The notes under the pieces were generated by a model. It made no database searches and was not told where the DNA came from. It worked only from the letters and a program-made list of their open reading frames with translations. The position numbers were made by a program, and so were the translations under genes. Positions 10,318 to 19,091 of a stretch of DNA of 64,000 nt are shown in pieces. Each line of letters starts with the position of its first letter. Position 1 is the first letter of the stretch. The stretch comes from Paucimonas lemoignei (lineage in GTDB: Bacteria; Pseudomonadota; Gammaproteobacteria; Pseudomonadales; Pseudomonadaceae): positions 5,822,001-5,886,000 of the forward strand of contig LS483371.1 in NCBI GenBank assembly GCA_900475325.1. Direction: 5' to 3'.

Positions 10318-11190
10318 ATGGATATCGATTGGTACGAGGATTTTCTGGCGCTGGCGGACACTGGCAAGTTCACCGCAGCGGCCAGCATGCGCGGCTCATC
10401 GCAATCAGCCCTGAGCCGCCGCATTCAGTTGCTGGAAACGCGGCTGGGCACCACCCTGATCGACCGCAGCAAAAACCCGATCCGCCTGACCGCTGCGGGC
10501 GAAGCGCTGTTACCCAATGCGTCGGAGCTGGTGCGGCTGGCGCGCGATTGCGAGCAGAGCGTGAAGATCATCGATCGGGCGCTGACCTTTGCCTCACTGC
10601 ACACCCTGGGCTGTAACTTCTTCCCGGACTGGATCAGCCAGTTCTCCTCGGTCGAAGCGCCCATGTTTACGCGCATCGACACGGGCTATCGCAGTACCGA
10701 CGATTACTACATGGCGCTGATGTCCGGGCGCTGCGACTTCATTCTGTTTTATCGCGACGCGCAGACCGAGCCCTACTCCCGGCAGAGCGAGTTCGAGGTG
10801 TTGTCCCTGGGTCATGACGAGTTGTATTGGGTGGCCACGCCTGAACTGGCCGCTCGTTGCGCCGACCCGCAAGTGCCTATCCCGTGGCTGACCTACGCCC
10901 GCAGCGCGCAGTTGCATGACCTGTCGCGCAAGCAGATCAAGCGCCACCCCGAGCCTCACCGTTTGCGCCGGGTGTTCGAAGCCACCGTGTCCGAAGCCCT
11001 GAAGCCCATGGCAGCCGCTGGCCATGGCGTGGCCTGCATGCCGCACACCATGGTGGCAGCGATGATCGAGCGCGGGGAGTTGGTGCGTTTGTATCCGGGT
11101 ATGGAATCCGATCATCTGGAAGTGATTCTGGTGCGCTGGCGCGGCAACCGTAACCCCGAGGCAGATGCGTTCTGGAAGAAAATTTCTTAA
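10318..11190 (+). CDS. LysR-family transcriptional regulator
   Basis: A 290-residue LysR protein. The N-terminal HTH reads MDIDWYEDFLALADTGKFTA, then SSQSALSRRIQLLETRLGTT; the C-terminal effector domain covers about residues 90-290. It is divergent from aapJ and so likely controls the amino-acid transporter and isoaspartyl peptidase operon. Its HTH is noticeably similar to that of the partial LysR gene at the left window end, including the SRRI(Q/R)xLE recognition helix and the LTAAGxxLL turn, suggesting related regulators flanking one metabolic island. An 8-9 base loop hairpin GGGAC..GTCCC follows the stop but lacks a T-run. Confidence 0.9.
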   Translation: MDIDWYEDFLALADTGKFTAAASMRGSSQSALSRRIQLLETRLGTTLIDRSKNPIRLTAAGEALLPNASELVRLARDCEQSVKIIDRALTFASLHTLGCNFFPDWISQFSSVEAPMFTRIDTGYRSTDDYYMALMSGRCDFILFYRDAQTEPYSRQSEFEVLSLGHDELYWVATPELAARCADPQVPIPWLTYARSAQLHDLSRKQIKRHPEPHRLRRVFEATVSEALKPMAAAGHGVACMPHTMVAAMIERGELVRLYPGMESDHLEVILVRWRGNRNPEADAFWKKIS

Positions 11191-11227
11191 GGGACAAGAA
11201 TCAGGTCCCTGCGTCTAAACGCGATCT

Positions 11228-11392
11228 CTGTGGGAGCAAGCTTGCTTGCGAAGGGGCCCGAACACTTACTACACATGCATGCCAGAGACATTGCTTTCGC
11301 GAGCAAGGTGGAGCGCGACCCCGGTCGTCCCACAGGTCTTATGTTTGCTGCGCGACAGCGCGGCGTCCGGACGACGTGGGTACTCCCACAGG
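11228..11392. repeat. Composite REPIN cluster
   Basis: Starts with CTGTGGGAGCAAGCTTGCTT, continues with an inverted partner containing the variant GAGCGCGACCCCGGTCGTCC and then CACAGG, and is extended by a third unit ending ACTCCCACAGG. It lies between the lysR stop and the convergent bestrophin gene. The same variant unit recurs at 46801-46966. Confidence 0.8.
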
Positions 11393-11419
11393 GGGCAGCA
11401 TTCCAACTCTAGCCACTGC

Positions 11420-12304
11420 TCAGACGGTACTTTCCACCCGCGCATCTCGCAGCATCGAATCAAGGTTGCGCTCGATGTTGTCGCACAGCGCCGTCATCTG
11501 GATTTCGTGTTCGCTGGCGCTGAACGGGCTTTGCAGGTCGGTGCCGATTTTCTCGATGGCCAGCAGCATGAAACCCACCACCGTCGAAGCCAGCGGCGTG
11601 TACCAACCCAGCGTGTCGACCAGCCCGATAGGCACGATGATGCAGAACAGGCTGATGAACAGTCGCGGGAAGGCCACGTACGGATAAGGCAGCGGCGTGT
11701 TGGCGATCCGCTCCATGCCGCCCTGGCAGTTGGAGATTTCCACGAGCGTCGACTCGATGCGTGCCAGACGGATGCTGTCCAGGCGGCCCGCTTCGTATTC
11801 CTTGGCCAGCAAGGCGGCGGACGCATTGAGCACGTCGTTGGGGAAGTTGTTGGTGTCATGCCTGCGCGAATATTCCTCGCGCGTGATCATCGACTGCACG
11901 TCTTCGCTGCAGGATTTGCCCTTCAAATGCGCCGACAGACACTTCACATACGCCACATGTCGTTTAAGAAGGATGGCTTTGGCCGGATTGATGTCGCCGT
12001 CGTCCTCGATCAAGGTCAGCACCTGACGGGCAAAACTGCGGGAATTGTTGACCAGCGCGCCCCATAGCGTGCGCGCTTCCCACCAACGGTTGTAGGCACT
12101 GGAGTTGCGGAAACTGGTCAGCACCACCAGCGCGGAACCCAACAAGGTCAGCGGCATGGAAGGCAGGCTGATCTTGCGGTCCAGGAACAGCATGAAGTCG
12201 GCCGTGACGATGATGTCCCAGATCAACAACCAGAACAGCGACCAACCCACATAACCAATGGTTTTGATCAGAAATCGGTACTTCTGGATGATGGCTTCTT
12301 TCAT
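11420..12304 (-). CDS. Bestrophin-like membrane channel (UPF0187/YneE family)
   Basis: A 294-residue inner-membrane protein with about four hydrophobic segments: two near the N-terminus (residues 15-35 and 52-66) and two near residues 205-240. The block RNSSAYNRWWEARTLWGALV (near 66-85) is the hallmark of bacterial bestrophins, which form pentameric ion channels; bacterial members studied so far conduct cations or anions depending on the pore residues. It is a single gene convergent with the preceding lysR and divergent from transketolase. No regulatory site was recognised upstream. The family call is firm, the ion is unknown. Confidence 0.87.
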   Translation of the reverse strand: MKEAIIQKYRFLIKTIGYVGWSLFWLLIWDIIVTADFMLFLDRKISLPSMPLTLLGSALVVLTSFRNSSAYNRWWEARTLWGALVNNSRSFARQVLTLIEDDGDINPAKAILLKRHVAYVKCLSAHLKGKSCSEDVQSMITREEYSRRHDTNNFPNDVLNASAALLAKEYEAGRLDSIRLARIESTLVEISNCQGGMERIANTPLPYPYVAFPRLFISLFCIIVPIGLVDTLGWYTPLASTVVGFMLLAIEKIGTDLQSPFSASEHEIQMTALCDNIERNLDSMLRDARVESTV

Positions 12305-12553
12305 GGGATGACCTCGGGGCTACTGCGTAATGCACGCCGCTCACCTGCTTCGAATACCTTTCCCGAATATGGTTCGCCAAGGAAAGCAGAAAAGCTGAAC
12401 CGTTTAAGGTTCAATTAAGCTGGCCGTCAGGAAATCGCCGGCAATGGCCATCGGACAGCCCGAAATCAGCAGGAACAAACAGCCCTCGCCTGTGCTCAAC
12501 TCTTCTCTGATGCTGAGTCGTTATTCAGCACCACGTCACTGAGGGTTAATTCA

Positions 12554-14629
12554 ATGGGCTCGTCTCTTTCCATCGAACAACGCACCGCACGCGACCAACT
12601 TTGCATCAACACCATCCGCACCCTGGCCATGGATGCCGTGCAGAAGGCCAACTCCGGCCACCCCGGCACGCCCATGGCCCTGGCGCCGGTGGGCTACACG
12701 CTGTGGAACCAGTTTCTGCGCTACCACCCAGAGCATCCTGACTGGCCCAACCGTGACCGCTTTGTGCTGTCGGTGGGCCATGCGTCGATGTTGCTGTATT
12801 CGTTGCTGCACCTGTCGGGCGTTATCGAGATCGACGAGCACGGCAAGCCCTCCGGCCAGCCTGCGGTGAGCCTTGAAGACATCAAGCAGTTCCGCCAGCT
12901 GGACTCCAAGACCCCGGGCCACCCGGAATACCGCATGACCACTGGTGTGGAAACCACCACCGGCCCGCTTGGCCAGGGCTGCGCCAACAGCGTCGGCATG
13001 GCGATGGCTGAACGCTGGCTGGGCGAGCGCTTCAATGCGCCGGAACGCACCCTGTTCGACTACAGCGTCTATGTGCTGTGTGGCGACGGCGACATGATGG
13101 AGGGCGTGACCAGCGAAGCGGCGTCCATGGCCGGGCACTTGAAGCTCGCCAACCTGTGCTGGATCTACGACAACAACACCATCAGCATCGAAGGCCACAC
13201 TGAGCTGGCGTTCAGCGAAGACGTGCAGACCCGTTTCGAAGGTTACGGCTGGAACACCCTGCACGTGGCGGATGCCAATGACACCGAAGCCCTGGCTCGC
13301 GCCCTCGAAGTCTTCAAACGGACCGACGACGCGCCAACGCTGATCGTGGTCGACAGCGTGATCGGCTATGGCTCGCCCCATAAACACAACACCGCCGCTG
13401 CCCACGGTGAGCCATTGGGTGAAGACGAAATCAAACTGACCAAGAAGGCTTATGGCTGGGATGAAAACTCAAGCTTTCTGGTGCCTGAAGACGCTCGGAC
13501 CTGGCTGCGCGACGGCCTCGTCGAGCGCAGCGCCAGCGACTATGAAGGCTGGCAGGCTGCGCTGAAGCAGCTTGAAACGCAGCAACCAAAGCTGGCAGAT
13601 GAGTTACAACGCATGCGTGCCGGAGAAATGCCCGAGCAGTGGCAAGACGACCTGCAGACATTCGAAACAGACGCCAAAGGCATCGCCTCCCGTGCGTCTG
13701 GCGGCAAGGTGCTGAACGCGTTTGCGGCGAAAATCCCTTGGCTGCTGGGCGGCTCGGCGGACTTGTCGCCCTCCACCAAGACCAACCTGACCTTCGACGG
13801 CGCAGGCAGTTTTTCAGCGGACAATTACAGCGGGCGCAACTTGCATTTTGGTATCCGCGAACATGCCATGGGATCGATTGCCAACGGCATGGCGCTGTCC
13901 TACGTGCGGCCTTATACGTCGACCTTTCTGGTGTTCAGCGATTACATGAAGCCGCCGATTCGCCTGGCATCGATCATGGAGTTGCCGGTGATTTTCGTCT
14001 TCACCCACGATTCCATCGGCGTTGGCGAAGATGGCCCGACTCACCAGCCGATCGAGCAACTGACCCAGTTGCGTGCCACGCCGGGCTTATTGACCCTGCG
14101 CCCCGGCGATGCCAACGAAACCGCCCAGGCATGGAAAATCGCGCTGGCGCAGACCAGCCGACCGTCGTGCATCGTGCTGTCTCGCCAGCCCTTGCCGACA
14201 CTGGATCGCACGCGCTATGCATCCGCTGAAGGCCTGACGAAAGGCGCCTATGTGCTGGCCGATGCCAAAGACGGCGAGCCGGAGGTGATTTTGGTCGCGA
14301 CGGGGAGCGAAGTCAGCCTGGTGGTAGAGGCGTTTGAACAACTGAAGGCTCAAGGCGTGGCCGCTCGAGTGGTGTCGATGCCAAGCTGGGAGTTGTTCGA
14401 GGATCAGGATCAGGCGTATCGCGACAGCGTGTTCCCGCCGGCGGTTACTGCGCGTGTCGCGGTGGAACAAGCGGGGCCATTGGGCTGGGATCGCTACGTG
14501 GGCAATACCGGCGCCAAGGTCATGATGACCACGTTTGGTGCCTCCGCCCCTATCGATAAGCTACAGGCCAAGTTCGGCTTCACGGCGGAGAACATCGTCA
14601 AGCTGGCGAAGGAGCAGATGGAACGTTGA
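12554..14629 (+). CDS. tkt: Transketolase
   Basis: A 691-residue thiamine-diphosphate enzyme of the pentose phosphate pathway that moves two-carbon units between ketoses and aldoses. N-terminal residues include ANSGHPGTPMALAPVGY; the ThDP/metal-binding segment is CGDGDMMEGVTSEAASMAGH (from about residue 176); the pyrimidine-domain motif FGIREHAMGSIANGMA lies near 430 and THDSIGVGEDGPTHQPIEQL near 485. Length matches E. coli TktA (663) and P. aeruginosa Tkt (about 665) with a slightly longer middle. The ATG at 12554 follows CTGAGGGT as ribosome binding site. About 250 bases upstream are free of genes and should hold its promoter. A REPIN follows the stop. Confidence 0.96.
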   Translation: MGSSLSIEQRTARDQLCINTIRTLAMDAVQKANSGHPGTPMALAPVGYTLWNQFLRYHPEHPDWPNRDRFVLSVGHASMLLYSLLHLSGVIEIDEHGKPSGQPAVSLEDIKQFRQLDSKTPGHPEYRMTTGVETTTGPLGQGCANSVGMAMAERWLGERFNAPERTLFDYSVYVLCGDGDMMEGVTSEAASMAGHLKLANLCWIYDNNTISIEGHTELAFSEDVQTRFEGYGWNTLHVADANDTEALARALEVFKRTDDAPTLIVVDSVIGYGSPHKHNTAAAHGEPLGEDEIKLTKKAYGWDENSSFLVPEDARTWLRDGLVERSASDYEGWQAALKQLETQQPKLADELQRMRAGEMPEQWQDDLQTFETDAKGIASRASGGKVLNAFAAKIPWLLGGSADLSPSTKTNLTFDGAGSFSADNYSGRNLHFGIREHAMGSIANGMALSYVRPYTSTFLVFSDYMKPPIRLASIMELPVIFVFTHDSIGVGEDGPTHQPIEQLTQLRATPGLLTLRPGDANETAQAWKIALAQTSRPSCIVLSRQPLPTLDRTRYASAEGLTKGAYVLADAKDGEPEVILVATGSEVSLVVEAFEQLKAQGVAARVVSMPSWELFEDQDQAYRDSVFPPAVTARVAVEQAGPLGWDRYVGNTGAKVMMTTFGASAPIDKLQAKFGFTAENIVKLAKEQMER

Positions 14630-14640
14630 TTGGTGTTTCA

Positions 14641-14730
14641 GTGGGAGCGAGCTTGCTCGCGAAGGCTATGCATCGGGCACAGAAGATGTGTCAGATGTAA
14701 CGGACCCTTCGCGAGCAAGCTCGCTCCCAC
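14641..14730. repeat. REPIN (GTGGGAGCGAGCTTGCTCGCGAA type)
   Basis: Near-perfect inverted pair GTGGGAGCGAGCTTGCTCGC and GCGAGCAAGCTCGCTCCCAC, between the convergent tkt and sulfur-transporter genes. GGGTTTTT follows directly, so it may also end tkt transcription. Confidence 0.9.
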
Positions 14731-14753
14731 GGGTTTTTAGGTTGTTTGCCAGA

Positions 14754-15965
14754 TCAGCAACCGCTCAACGCCACCTGCGGTTTCTCACCGGCAAAGAAGA
14801 ACGGCCGGAATTTAACGCCCACCACGTTGCCGACATACGCCGCCACCAGCCACAACCAGCCGTGCAGGCTACCGGAAGCGATGCCGCTGAAGTACGCGCC
14901 GATGTTGCAGCCGTAGGCCAGACGCGAGCCATAGCCCAGCAGCAAACCACCGATCACCGCCGCCACAATGGAACGCGCCGGGATGTTCAGGTTGGGCGCG
15001 AAACGTCCTGCAAGCCCTGCGGCCAAGAGCGCACCAAGCATGATGCCGATGTCCATCACGCTGGTGATGTCTTCCCACACCGGAGCCGCCAATGCCTTGG
15101 CATTCGCTGGCATCTGCCAGAACGCCCAGCTGCCAACATCCACCCCCAGTGAGCCCGCCACCTTGGCGCCCCACAAGGCGAACGCCGACGTGATGCCCCA
15201 TGGGCGACCCGCCAAAGCCAGGGTCGCGTAGTTGAGCAACGCCAGACCGATCGCCCCCCACACCAGCGGCCATGGGCCACGCAGGAAACGACGCAGCCCC
15301 ACGTGCTCGCTGGTCACTGCGGCTTCCAGTTGACCATGGCGGCGTTTTTCCAGGCGCACCGTGACGAACGCGATCACGGCGAATACGGCCAGGCTGAGGA
15401 TCAGCGCCGGGAGCACACCGAAGCTTTTGACGATGGAGGTGGCCGGGAACGACGGCAGCGCGAACCACCAGTCCACGTGATGGGTGGCGATCAGCGAACC
15501 GAGGATGAAGAACAGCAGGGTCACCAGCATCCGCGCGTTACCGCCACCCGCCGTGAACAAGGTACCCGACGCACAACCGCCGCCCAGTTGCATACCGATG
15601 CCGAAGATGAACGCACCGAACACCACGCTAACCCCGGCTGGCGCGACCAGACCATTGACCGGCTGGCCAAACAGCGTGCCTGCGCCCAACGCCGGGAAGA
15701 ACAGCACCACGGCAATGGCCAGCATGACCATCTGCGCCCGCAGACCCGTGCCACGACGCTCACGAATGAACACCCGCCAGGCCGACGTGAAGCCGAACGC
15801 AGCGTGATAGAGAGTCAAACCCAGCGCAGCGCCGACGACCAGCAACAACACCTGACGCACACCCACGCTGCTGAGCAGGAACATGGCGATAAACAACAGA
15901 ATAAAGGCCGCAATCAGTGGCGCACCGGGCTTGCGAGCCGGCGCCGCAGCTAGAGAAGTACTCAT
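14754..15965 (-). CDS. YeeE/YedE-family sulfur-compound transporter (TsuA-like)
   Basis: A 403-residue polytopic membrane protein with about ten hydrophobic segments. Two conserved cysteine motifs mark the family: QLGGGCASGTLFTAGGG (near residue 129) and YGCNIGAYFSGIASGS (near 349). In TsuA such cysteines line the thiosulfate path, so thiosulfate uptake is the most likely role, with selenium-related or other sulfur transport as the alternative. No tusA-like (SirA) gene is adjacent, unlike in many genomes. ATGAGTACTTCTCTA is preceded by a GGGAGGT-like ribosome binding site. It is monocistronic and flanked by REPINs on both sides. Confidence 0.85.
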   Translation of the reverse strand: MSTSLAAAPARKPGAPLIAAFILLFIAMFLLSSVGVRQVLLLVVGAALGLTLYHAAFGFTSAWRVFIRERRGTGLRAQMVMLAIAVVLFFPALGAGTLFGQPVNGLVAPAGVSVVFGAFIFGIGMQLGGGCASGTLFTAGGGNARMLVTLLFFILGSLIATHHVDWWFALPSFPATSIVKSFGVLPALILSLAVFAVIAFVTVRLEKRRHGQLEAAVTSEHVGLRRFLRGPWPLVWGAIGLALLNYATLALAGRPWGITSAFALWGAKVAGSLGVDVGSWAFWQMPANAKALAAPVWEDITSVMDIGIMLGALLAAGLAGRFAPNLNIPARSIVAAVIGGLLLGYGSRLAYGCNIGAYFSGIASGSLHGWLWLVAAYVGNVVGVKFRPFFFAGEKPQVALSGC

Positions 15966-16009
15966 GGGAGGTCTCGGTTGAAAGGGGAATGGTGGCGAGT
16001 ATATCGCGT

Positions 16010-16081
16010 GTAGGAGCTGCCGAAGGCTGCGAATCGGGGTGTGTCTGGCATATTGCTTTCGCAGCCTTCGGCAGCTCCTAC
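16010..16081. repeat. REPIN (GTAGGAGCTGCCGAAGGCTGCGAA type)
   Basis: GTAGGAGCTGCCGAAGGCTG pairs with CAGCCTTCGGCAGCTCCTAC across a loop of about 28 bases. This is the second REP family of the window. It lies upstream of the YeeE-like gene. Confidence 0.9.
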
Positions 16082-16124
16082 AGGTGTCTGGAGGAACGCA
16101 ATGCCCGCAAGCGGAGTTGACGAC

Positions 16125-16214
16125 GTGGGACCGGCTTTAGCCGGGAAGAGGCAATTACATTCACTCCATATTTATCGTCTGAAATGCCGCTTTCCCGGCT
16201 GAAGCCGGTCCCAC
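16125..16214. repeat. REPIN (GTGGGACCGGCTTTAGCCGGGAAG type)
   Basis: GTGGGACCGGCTTTAGCCGG and CCGGCTGAAGCCGGTCCCAC form an inverted pair. This is the third REP family of the window; the other copies are at 35775 and 62825. It sits only about 45 bases from the preceding REPIN, downstream of the MocR gene. Confidence 0.9.
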
Positions 16215-16239
16215 GTCCCAAGGGTCAGTGCTTTGCCCG

Positions 16240-17784
16240 TCACTCCCGCCAAACTGTCTTCAACCTTTCCAGCGCCGCGACGATGTCAACCTCCGGCACC
16301 GCCGCAAAACCCAGCACCAGCCCTGCCCGCTCATCTGCTGGCTCACTGGATTCGGGCAGCCAATAGCTGCTCAGCGCAGTGATTTCGACGCCGACGCTTT
16401 CGGCCTTATCGACCAGCTCTTTTTCTCTGGCAAGGCTGTCGACTTTCACCGCCACGTGCAGCCCGGCAACCACCTTGGGCATGGCTGCGCAGCCAAGAAT
16501 GTCCTCAGGCCAACCACTCAGCAAGGCGTTGCGACGGCTCAGGGCAGCGCGGCGCATGCGCCGGATATGGCGCTGGAAATGCCCGGCAGCAATGAACTCA
16601 GCCATCACCGCCTGCGTGCTGATCTCCGAATGGCGCATGTCCACGGCGCGACGCTGGCTGAACGGCTCGACCAACTCGACCGGCAGGACCAGGTAGCCCA
16701 GACGCAACCCCGGATAGGCAATCTTGCCGAAGGTTCCGACGTACAACACCCGCCCCGCCTGATCCAGCGCCGCCAGTGGTGCCAGAGGGGCGCCGCTGTA
16801 GCGGTACTCGCCGTCATAGTCGTCTTCGACGATCCAGCCTCGGGTCTTGCGCGCCCAGGCGAGTAATTCCAGACGCCGCGCCAGGCTCATGACCACCCCG
16901 GTCGGGTACTGGTGCGATGGCGTGACGTAGGCCAGTTTGCAGTTGCTCTGCTCAACCTGCGCCACTTGCATGCCCTCCTCGTCTACCGCAATCCCCTGCA
17001 ACCTGGCACCGGCGACGGCAAACGCATGACCAGCGGCCCGATAGCCGGGATTTTCAATCGCTACACCATCGCCTGGCTCCAGCAGCAGCTGTGCACAAAG
17101 GCTGATCGCCTGCTGTGCGCCGCTGGTGATTACTATTTGCTCAACGCTGCACTGCAACCCTCTGGAGGAGCGCAGGTAGATCGCAATCAGTTCACGCAGT
17201 CGTCGATAACCCGCCGCCTCTCCGTAACCCAGCACTGCCAGGTCCGGCTTACGCCAAAAACCCGCATAAAGCTTGCCCCACACATCAAACGGGAATAAAT
17301 CGAAGGCCGGCACGCCCACTCGAAACGCCCGCGGCGCATTCACTGAAGGGGGGTTCAGATGGTGCTGATTGAGCAGCGCGATCGCCCGACTGTGGATAAC
17401 TTCCGAAGGCGCAGGTTCACTGGATTTCGGTAGATCTGTGGATAAACCTGTGGGTAAGCCTGTTGGTAACCCTGTGGACACTTTTGTGGATATTTTTTTC
17501 GGCGCGACAACCGACGCAGCGAGCCTGGCGACGTAGGTGCCATCACCGGTACGGCCCTCGGTGAAGCCCTCCGCGTAAAGCTGGTCGTAGGCTCGCATCA
17601 CGCTGTTGCGGGAAATGCCCAACGAGACGGCCAGATCCCGGCTGGCAGGCAATCGCGTACCGCTGCAAAGGCGCCCGTCGAGGATCCGCACCCGCAGGGC
17701 TTGATACAGCTGGCGGCTCAACCCTTGACGGCGATCCAGCTCGATGCCTGCCAGGTTGAACGGGAATGAGGGTGGCGCAGACAT
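16240..17784 (-). CDS. MocR/PdxR-type regulator: GntR HTH fused to an aminotransferase-like domain
   Basis: A 514-residue fusion. Residues 1-85 are a GntR winged HTH (GLSRQLYQALRVRILDG, then SGTRLPASRDLAVSLGISRN). From about residue 150 to the end is a fold-type I aminotransferase-like domain with the PLP-lysine region YVGTFGKIAYPGLRLGYLV. Such regulators sense PLP or amino compounds. It is divergent from a PaiB-like flavoprotein gene, its likely target. The interdomain linker (about residues 98-133) is unusual: near-repeats of four residues (VSTG, LPTG, LPTG, LSTD) encoded by a 12-bp tandem repeat described separately. The family is certain; the effector and target are inferred. Confidence 0.9.
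   Translation of the reverse strand: MSAPPSFPFNLAGIELDRRQGLSRQLYQALRVRILDGRLCSGTRLPASRDLAVSLGISRNSVMRAYDQLYAEGFTEGRTGDGTYVARLAASVVAPKKISTKVSTGLPTGLPTGLSTDLPKSSEPAPSEVIHSRAIALLNQHHLNPPSVNAPRAFRVGVPAFDLFPFDVWGKLYAGFWRKPDLAVLGYGEAAGYRRLRELIAIYLRSSRGLQCSVEQIVITSGAQQAISLCAQLLLEPGDGVAIENPGYRAAGHAFAVAGARLQGIAVDEEGMQVAQVEQSNCKLAYVTPSHQYPTGVVMSLARRLELLAWARKTRGWIVEDDYDGEYRYSGAPLAPLAALDQAGRVLYVGTFGKIAYPGLRLGYLVLPVELVEPFSQRRAVDMRHSEISTQAVMAEFIAAGHFQRHIRRMRRAALSRRNALLSGWPEDILGCAAMPKVVAGLHVAVKVDSLAREKELVDKAESVGVEITALSSYWLPESSEPADERAGLVLGFAAVPEVDIVAALERLKTVWRE
17437..17493. repeat. 12-bp minisatellite of DnaA-box-like units inside the MocR linker
   Basis: Five units start at 17437, 17449, 17461, 17473 and 17485, exactly 12 bases apart: TGTGGATAA, TGTGGGTAA, TGTTGGTAA, TGTGGACAC and TGTGGATAT. 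The first is a perfect DnaA box (TTATCCACA on the other strand); another perfect copy is at 17391-17399. Because 12 is a multiple of three, copy-number change would add or remove four linker residues without a frameshift. Confidence 0.85.
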
Positions 17785-17872
17785 AAATTGGCCCTATGAA
17801 ATTGACCATAAATGGTTCTTACAACAAACCAATAGCCTGCCTAGGATTGATCCCATCGCCAAGGAGAACTTC
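17785..17872. promoter_or_regulatory. Divergent promoter/operator between mocR and the PaiB-like gene
   Basis: The 88-base gap contains partly repeated blocks, TTGGCCCTATGAA (17788-17800) and TTGACCATAAATGG (17802-17815), in the same orientation. Directly repeated half-sites are typical for MocR regulators. TTGACC could also serve as a -35 box. The repeat is visible; its use as the MocR operator is inferred. Confidence 0.5.
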
Positions 17873-18496
17873 ATGTACAACCCAGCAGCGTTCAAAGAAG
17901 ACGATACCGCGAGGCTGCATCAGCTGATGGCCGATACCCGCTTGGCGATTCTGGTCACTCATGATGAAAATGGCCTGCAAGCCAGTCACCTGCCGTTGTT
18001 GCTAAGCAGCGAGCAAGGCTTGAACGGCACGCTATTTGGCCACCTGGCCCGAGCGAATCCACAGTGGCGGGCCCTGCAAAACGGTGCTGAGGCGATGGTG
18101 ATATTCCCTGGTGCCGATGCGTACGTCAGCCCGGCGTTTTACCCGGCCAAAGCCGAGCACGGCAAAGTGGTGCCAACCTGGAATTACGTTGCGGTTCACG
18201 CTTATGGCGTTGCAGAAGTGTTCAGCGATGCGCCGCGATTACTTGAAGTGGTCACCGGCCTGACCGACAAACACGAAGCTGGCCGAGCCGCCCCCTGGGC
18301 AGTCGCCGATGCGCCCGCCGATTATATCGACAAGATGCTCGGCGCCATCGTCGGTTTCGCCCTGCCCATCGGGCGCCTTGAAGGCAAGCGCAAGCTGAGC
18401 CAGAACCGCTCCGCCGAAGACATCAACGGCGTGCGTGAGGGGCTTTCAGCCAGCGGCGACGCAAAAGATCGGGAGCTGGCACAGTTGATGGATTGA
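17873..18496 (+). CDS. PaiB-like FMN-binding protein
   Basis: A 207-residue protein of the FMN-binding split-barrel/PaiB family, beginning MYNPAAFKEDDTARLHQLMA. Further family features are GTLFGHLARANPQWRAL (near residue 50), PGADAYVSPAFYPAK (near 80) and VPTWNYVAVHAYG (near 100). In Bacillus, PaiB was first called a transcriptional negative regulator, but the fold is that of a flavin-binding protein. The ATG at 17873 has an ideal AAGGAG ribosome binding site seven bases upstream; the longer open frame to 17744 runs into the divergent mocR gene and is rejected. It is probably controlled by the adjacent MocR regulator. Confidence 0.87.
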   Translation: MYNPAAFKEDDTARLHQLMADTRLAILVTHDENGLQASHLPLLLSSEQGLNGTLFGHLARANPQWRALQNGAEAMVIFPGADAYVSPAFYPAKAEHGKVVPTWNYVAVHAYGVAEVFSDAPRLLEVVTGLTDKHEAGRAAPWAVADAPADYIDKMLGAIVGFALPIGRLEGKRKLSQNRSAEDINGVREGLSASGDAKDRELAQLMD

Positions 18497-18508
18497 ACGC
18501 ACGATCCT

Positions 18509-18581
18509 GTAGGAGCTGCCGAAGGCTGCGAACAAGGTTTTATCTGACACACCGCTGTTCGCAGCCTTCGGCAGCTCCTAC
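18509..18581. repeat. REPIN (GTAGGAGCTGCCGAAGG type)
   Basis: Perfect arms GTAGGAGCTGCCGAAGGCTG / CAGCCTTCGGCAGCTCCTAC lie between the PaiB-like gene and the following GNAT gene. Confidence 0.9.
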
Positions 18582-18633
18582 AGGGCCGGTGTTTTTTCAA
18601 AGATATTTCATACGTGTAAGACAGGAGAACACT

Positions 18634-19080
18634 GTGACCGCTATCCAGATTCGCCCCGTCACCCAACAGGATCACGCCGCATGGCTACCGCTGTGGCAGG
18701 CTTACCTGACTTTCTACAAAACCCAACTGCCTGACACGGTCAGTGCCAGCACCTGGCAGCGTTTTCTTGATCCGGCCGAACCCACCAACGCTGCGCTGGC
18801 CTGGCAGGATGGAAAGGCGGTCGGCATGGTCCATTTCATTTACCATCGCTCGAACTGGAGCATCGCCAACGCCTGCTATCTGCAGGACTTGCTGGTCGCC
18901 CCGGACCAGCGTGGCACCGGCGTCGGGCGGCTGTTGATCGAGCACGTCTACACCACCGCCAAGGCCAATGACTGCGACAAAGTCCACTGGCTGACCCACG
19001 AATCCAATGCCACGGCGATCCAGCTTTATGAGCGCATCGCCGAGCGGCCGGGTTACATTCAATTTCGCAAAATGATTTAG
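18634..19080 (+). CDS. GNAT-family N-acetyltransferase
   Basis: A 148-residue acetyltransferase starting at GTG 18634 (MTAIQIRPVTQQDHAAWLPL). ACAGGAGA just upstream is a good ribosome binding site. The acetyl-CoA binding motif is DLLVAPDQRGTGVGRLLIEH (near residues 86-105), followed by the motif B region HWLTHESNATAIQLYERIAE. The upstream open frame to 18493 only reads through the REPIN and is not coding. Its substrate is unknown; it may be an amino-acid or small-amine acetylase. It is followed after 11 bases by a second GNAT gene, so the two are likely co-transcribed. Confidence 0.85.
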   Translation: MTAIQIRPVTQQDHAAWLPLWQAYLTFYKTQLPDTVSASTWQRFLDPAEPTNAALAWQDGKAVGMVHFIYHRSNWSIANACYLQDLLVAPDQRGTGVGRLLIEHVYTTAKANDCDKVHWLTHESNATAIQLYERIAERPGYIQFRKMI

Positions 19081-19091
19081 GAACGGTGCCC

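Noticed and set aside
17391..17493. Replication origin
   Set aside because: DnaA-box-like units lie inside a coding region and there is no dnaA, dnaN, AT-rich unwinding element or rpmH nearby.
18493..18633. N-terminal extension of the first GNAT gene
   Set aside because: The extension translates REPIN sequence; the GTG at 18634 has a good ribosome binding site and a normal GNAT start.
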